5,106 nt of DNA, taken from assembly GCA_051010395.1 (NCBI GenBank), contig JBPCVQ010000044.1, positions 1 to 5,106 on the forward strand, in the 5' to 3' direction. Positions 4,669 through 5,106 of this stretch are shown piece by piece. A model generated the notes under the pieces. The model was not told the DNA's origin and did no database searches. It saw only the letters and a list, made by a program, of their open reading frames with translations. Every line of letters begins with the position of its first letter. Position 1 is the first letter of the stretch. The translations under genes and the position numbers were made by a program. Source of the DNA: JANQPX01 sp051010395 (lineage in GTDB: Bacteria > Pseudomonadota > Alphaproteobacteria > Geminicoccales > Geminicoccaceae).

Positions 4669-5106
4669 ATGACTTTTCGGGACCCACAGCCCGGGCTGCA
4701 GGTCGCTAACAGCGTTTACTATCAAAGTGGCGACGTCGACGCCGCAGTAGTCCAGGGCAATGTGAACTTAGGCCTCGACCTCAACATGATTCTCGACATC
4801 GTTGCCGCGAGCTACACGTTCGAGCAAAACGTTCTCGGGGCAACGTATACAGTTGGCGCTGCATTCCCGGTTGGGCGGGCAAAGTTGAAGGCGACGGTCG
4901 AGCTCGCGGACGGCGGTGCGCGCTCTGCCAACAGGGACTCCATCAATGTCGGTGATATCGCGCTCGTTCCGCTCGAGCTCACTTGGACGATGGGCAACCT
5001 TTCGGTCCAACTCGGCGAAACAATCTTTGCGCCCACAGGTGCTTATGACGTCGACAAGGTGGTCAACATTGGCCTCAATCGCTGGGGCTTCGATACCACG
5101 CTTGCC
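4669..5106 (+). CDS. Outer-membrane protein of the phenol MetA-degradation type, partial
   Basis: An open frame of at least 146 codons runs off the window edge without a stop. Alternating hydrophobic and polar residues with many Gly, Asn, Thr and Tyr indicate outer-membrane beta strands. The segments PQPGLQVANSVYYQSGD near the start, DIVAASYTFEQNVLGATYTVGAAFP in the middle, and QLGETIFAPTGAYDVDKVVNIGLNRWGFD near the end match the pattern of PF13557-type proteins, often annotated as transporter or MetA-pathway of phenol degradation protein; their real substrate is usually unknown. Members normally begin with a signal peptide of about 20-25 residues before the first strand. None is present from the ATG at 4669, and extending in frame to 4606 does not supply one. 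The 5' end is therefore probably lost or decayed next to the transposon, and the gene may not be expressed. Family call is from memory of the pattern. Confidence 0.6.
   Translation, partial: MTFRDPQPGLQVANSVYYQSGDVDAAVVQGNVNLGLDLNMILDIVAASYTFEQNVLGATYTVGAAFPVGRAKLKATVELADGGARSANRDSINVGDIALVPLELTWTMGNLSVQLGETIFAPTGAYDVDKVVNIGLNRWGFDTTLA

Noticed and set aside
4768..5036. Two minus-strand frames opposite the outer-membrane gene
   Set aside because: The plus-strand frame is open to the window edge and reads as family-like beta-barrel sequence; the antisense frames do not resemble any protein I know.
1..5106. CRISPR array, tRNA, rRNA or a new defence system
   Set aside because: There are no regularly spaced repeats, no tRNA or rRNA sequence that I can recognise, and every well-supported gene belongs to a known mobile-element or outer-membrane family.

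Overview
The window is built around one complete, compact Tn3-family transposon at 824-4587 (3,764 bp). It is bounded by perfect 35-bp terminal inverted repeats and carries only two genes, pointing away from each other: a serine resolvase on the minus strand (855-1472) and a full-length Tn3-type DDE transposase on the plus strand (1584-4556). The 111 bases between them hold the likely res site. There is no passenger gene. Base composition, codon choice and protein style suggest an alphaproteobacterium, perhaps of the Rhizobiales, but this is an impression and not a proof.

Left of the transposon, 1-530 has no convincing gene. It contains a striking 91-base hairpin (165-255: 18-bp perfect outer stem, second 7-bp stem, structured apex) and a second dyad (264-319). 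Bases 531-823, minus strand, are the C-terminal two thirds of an IS200-type HUH transposase. The HUH and tyrosine motifs survive, but the N-terminus stops exactly at the transposon end. Several small hairpins lie just beyond its stop codon, as expected near the right end of an IS200/IS605 element.

Right of the transposon, after a spacer of about 80 bases, an open frame runs off the window edge (4669-5106). It encodes a beta-rich protein resembling the outer-membrane 'phenol MetA degradation' (PF13557-type) family, and it appears to lack its signal peptide.

The two 5-base flanks of the transposon do not match, and the missing part of the IS200 gene is not on the right side. The present junctions are therefore not the product of one simple insertion. 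An adjacent deletion, an inversion, or recombination between two copies fits better. Transposase and resolvase together would give replicative transposition followed by cointegrate resolution, and both genes look intact. I see no new defence, biosynthetic or regulatory system. The unusual points are the junction history, the stop codons supplied by the terminal repeats, the layout of the res region and the unexplained left-hand hairpin.
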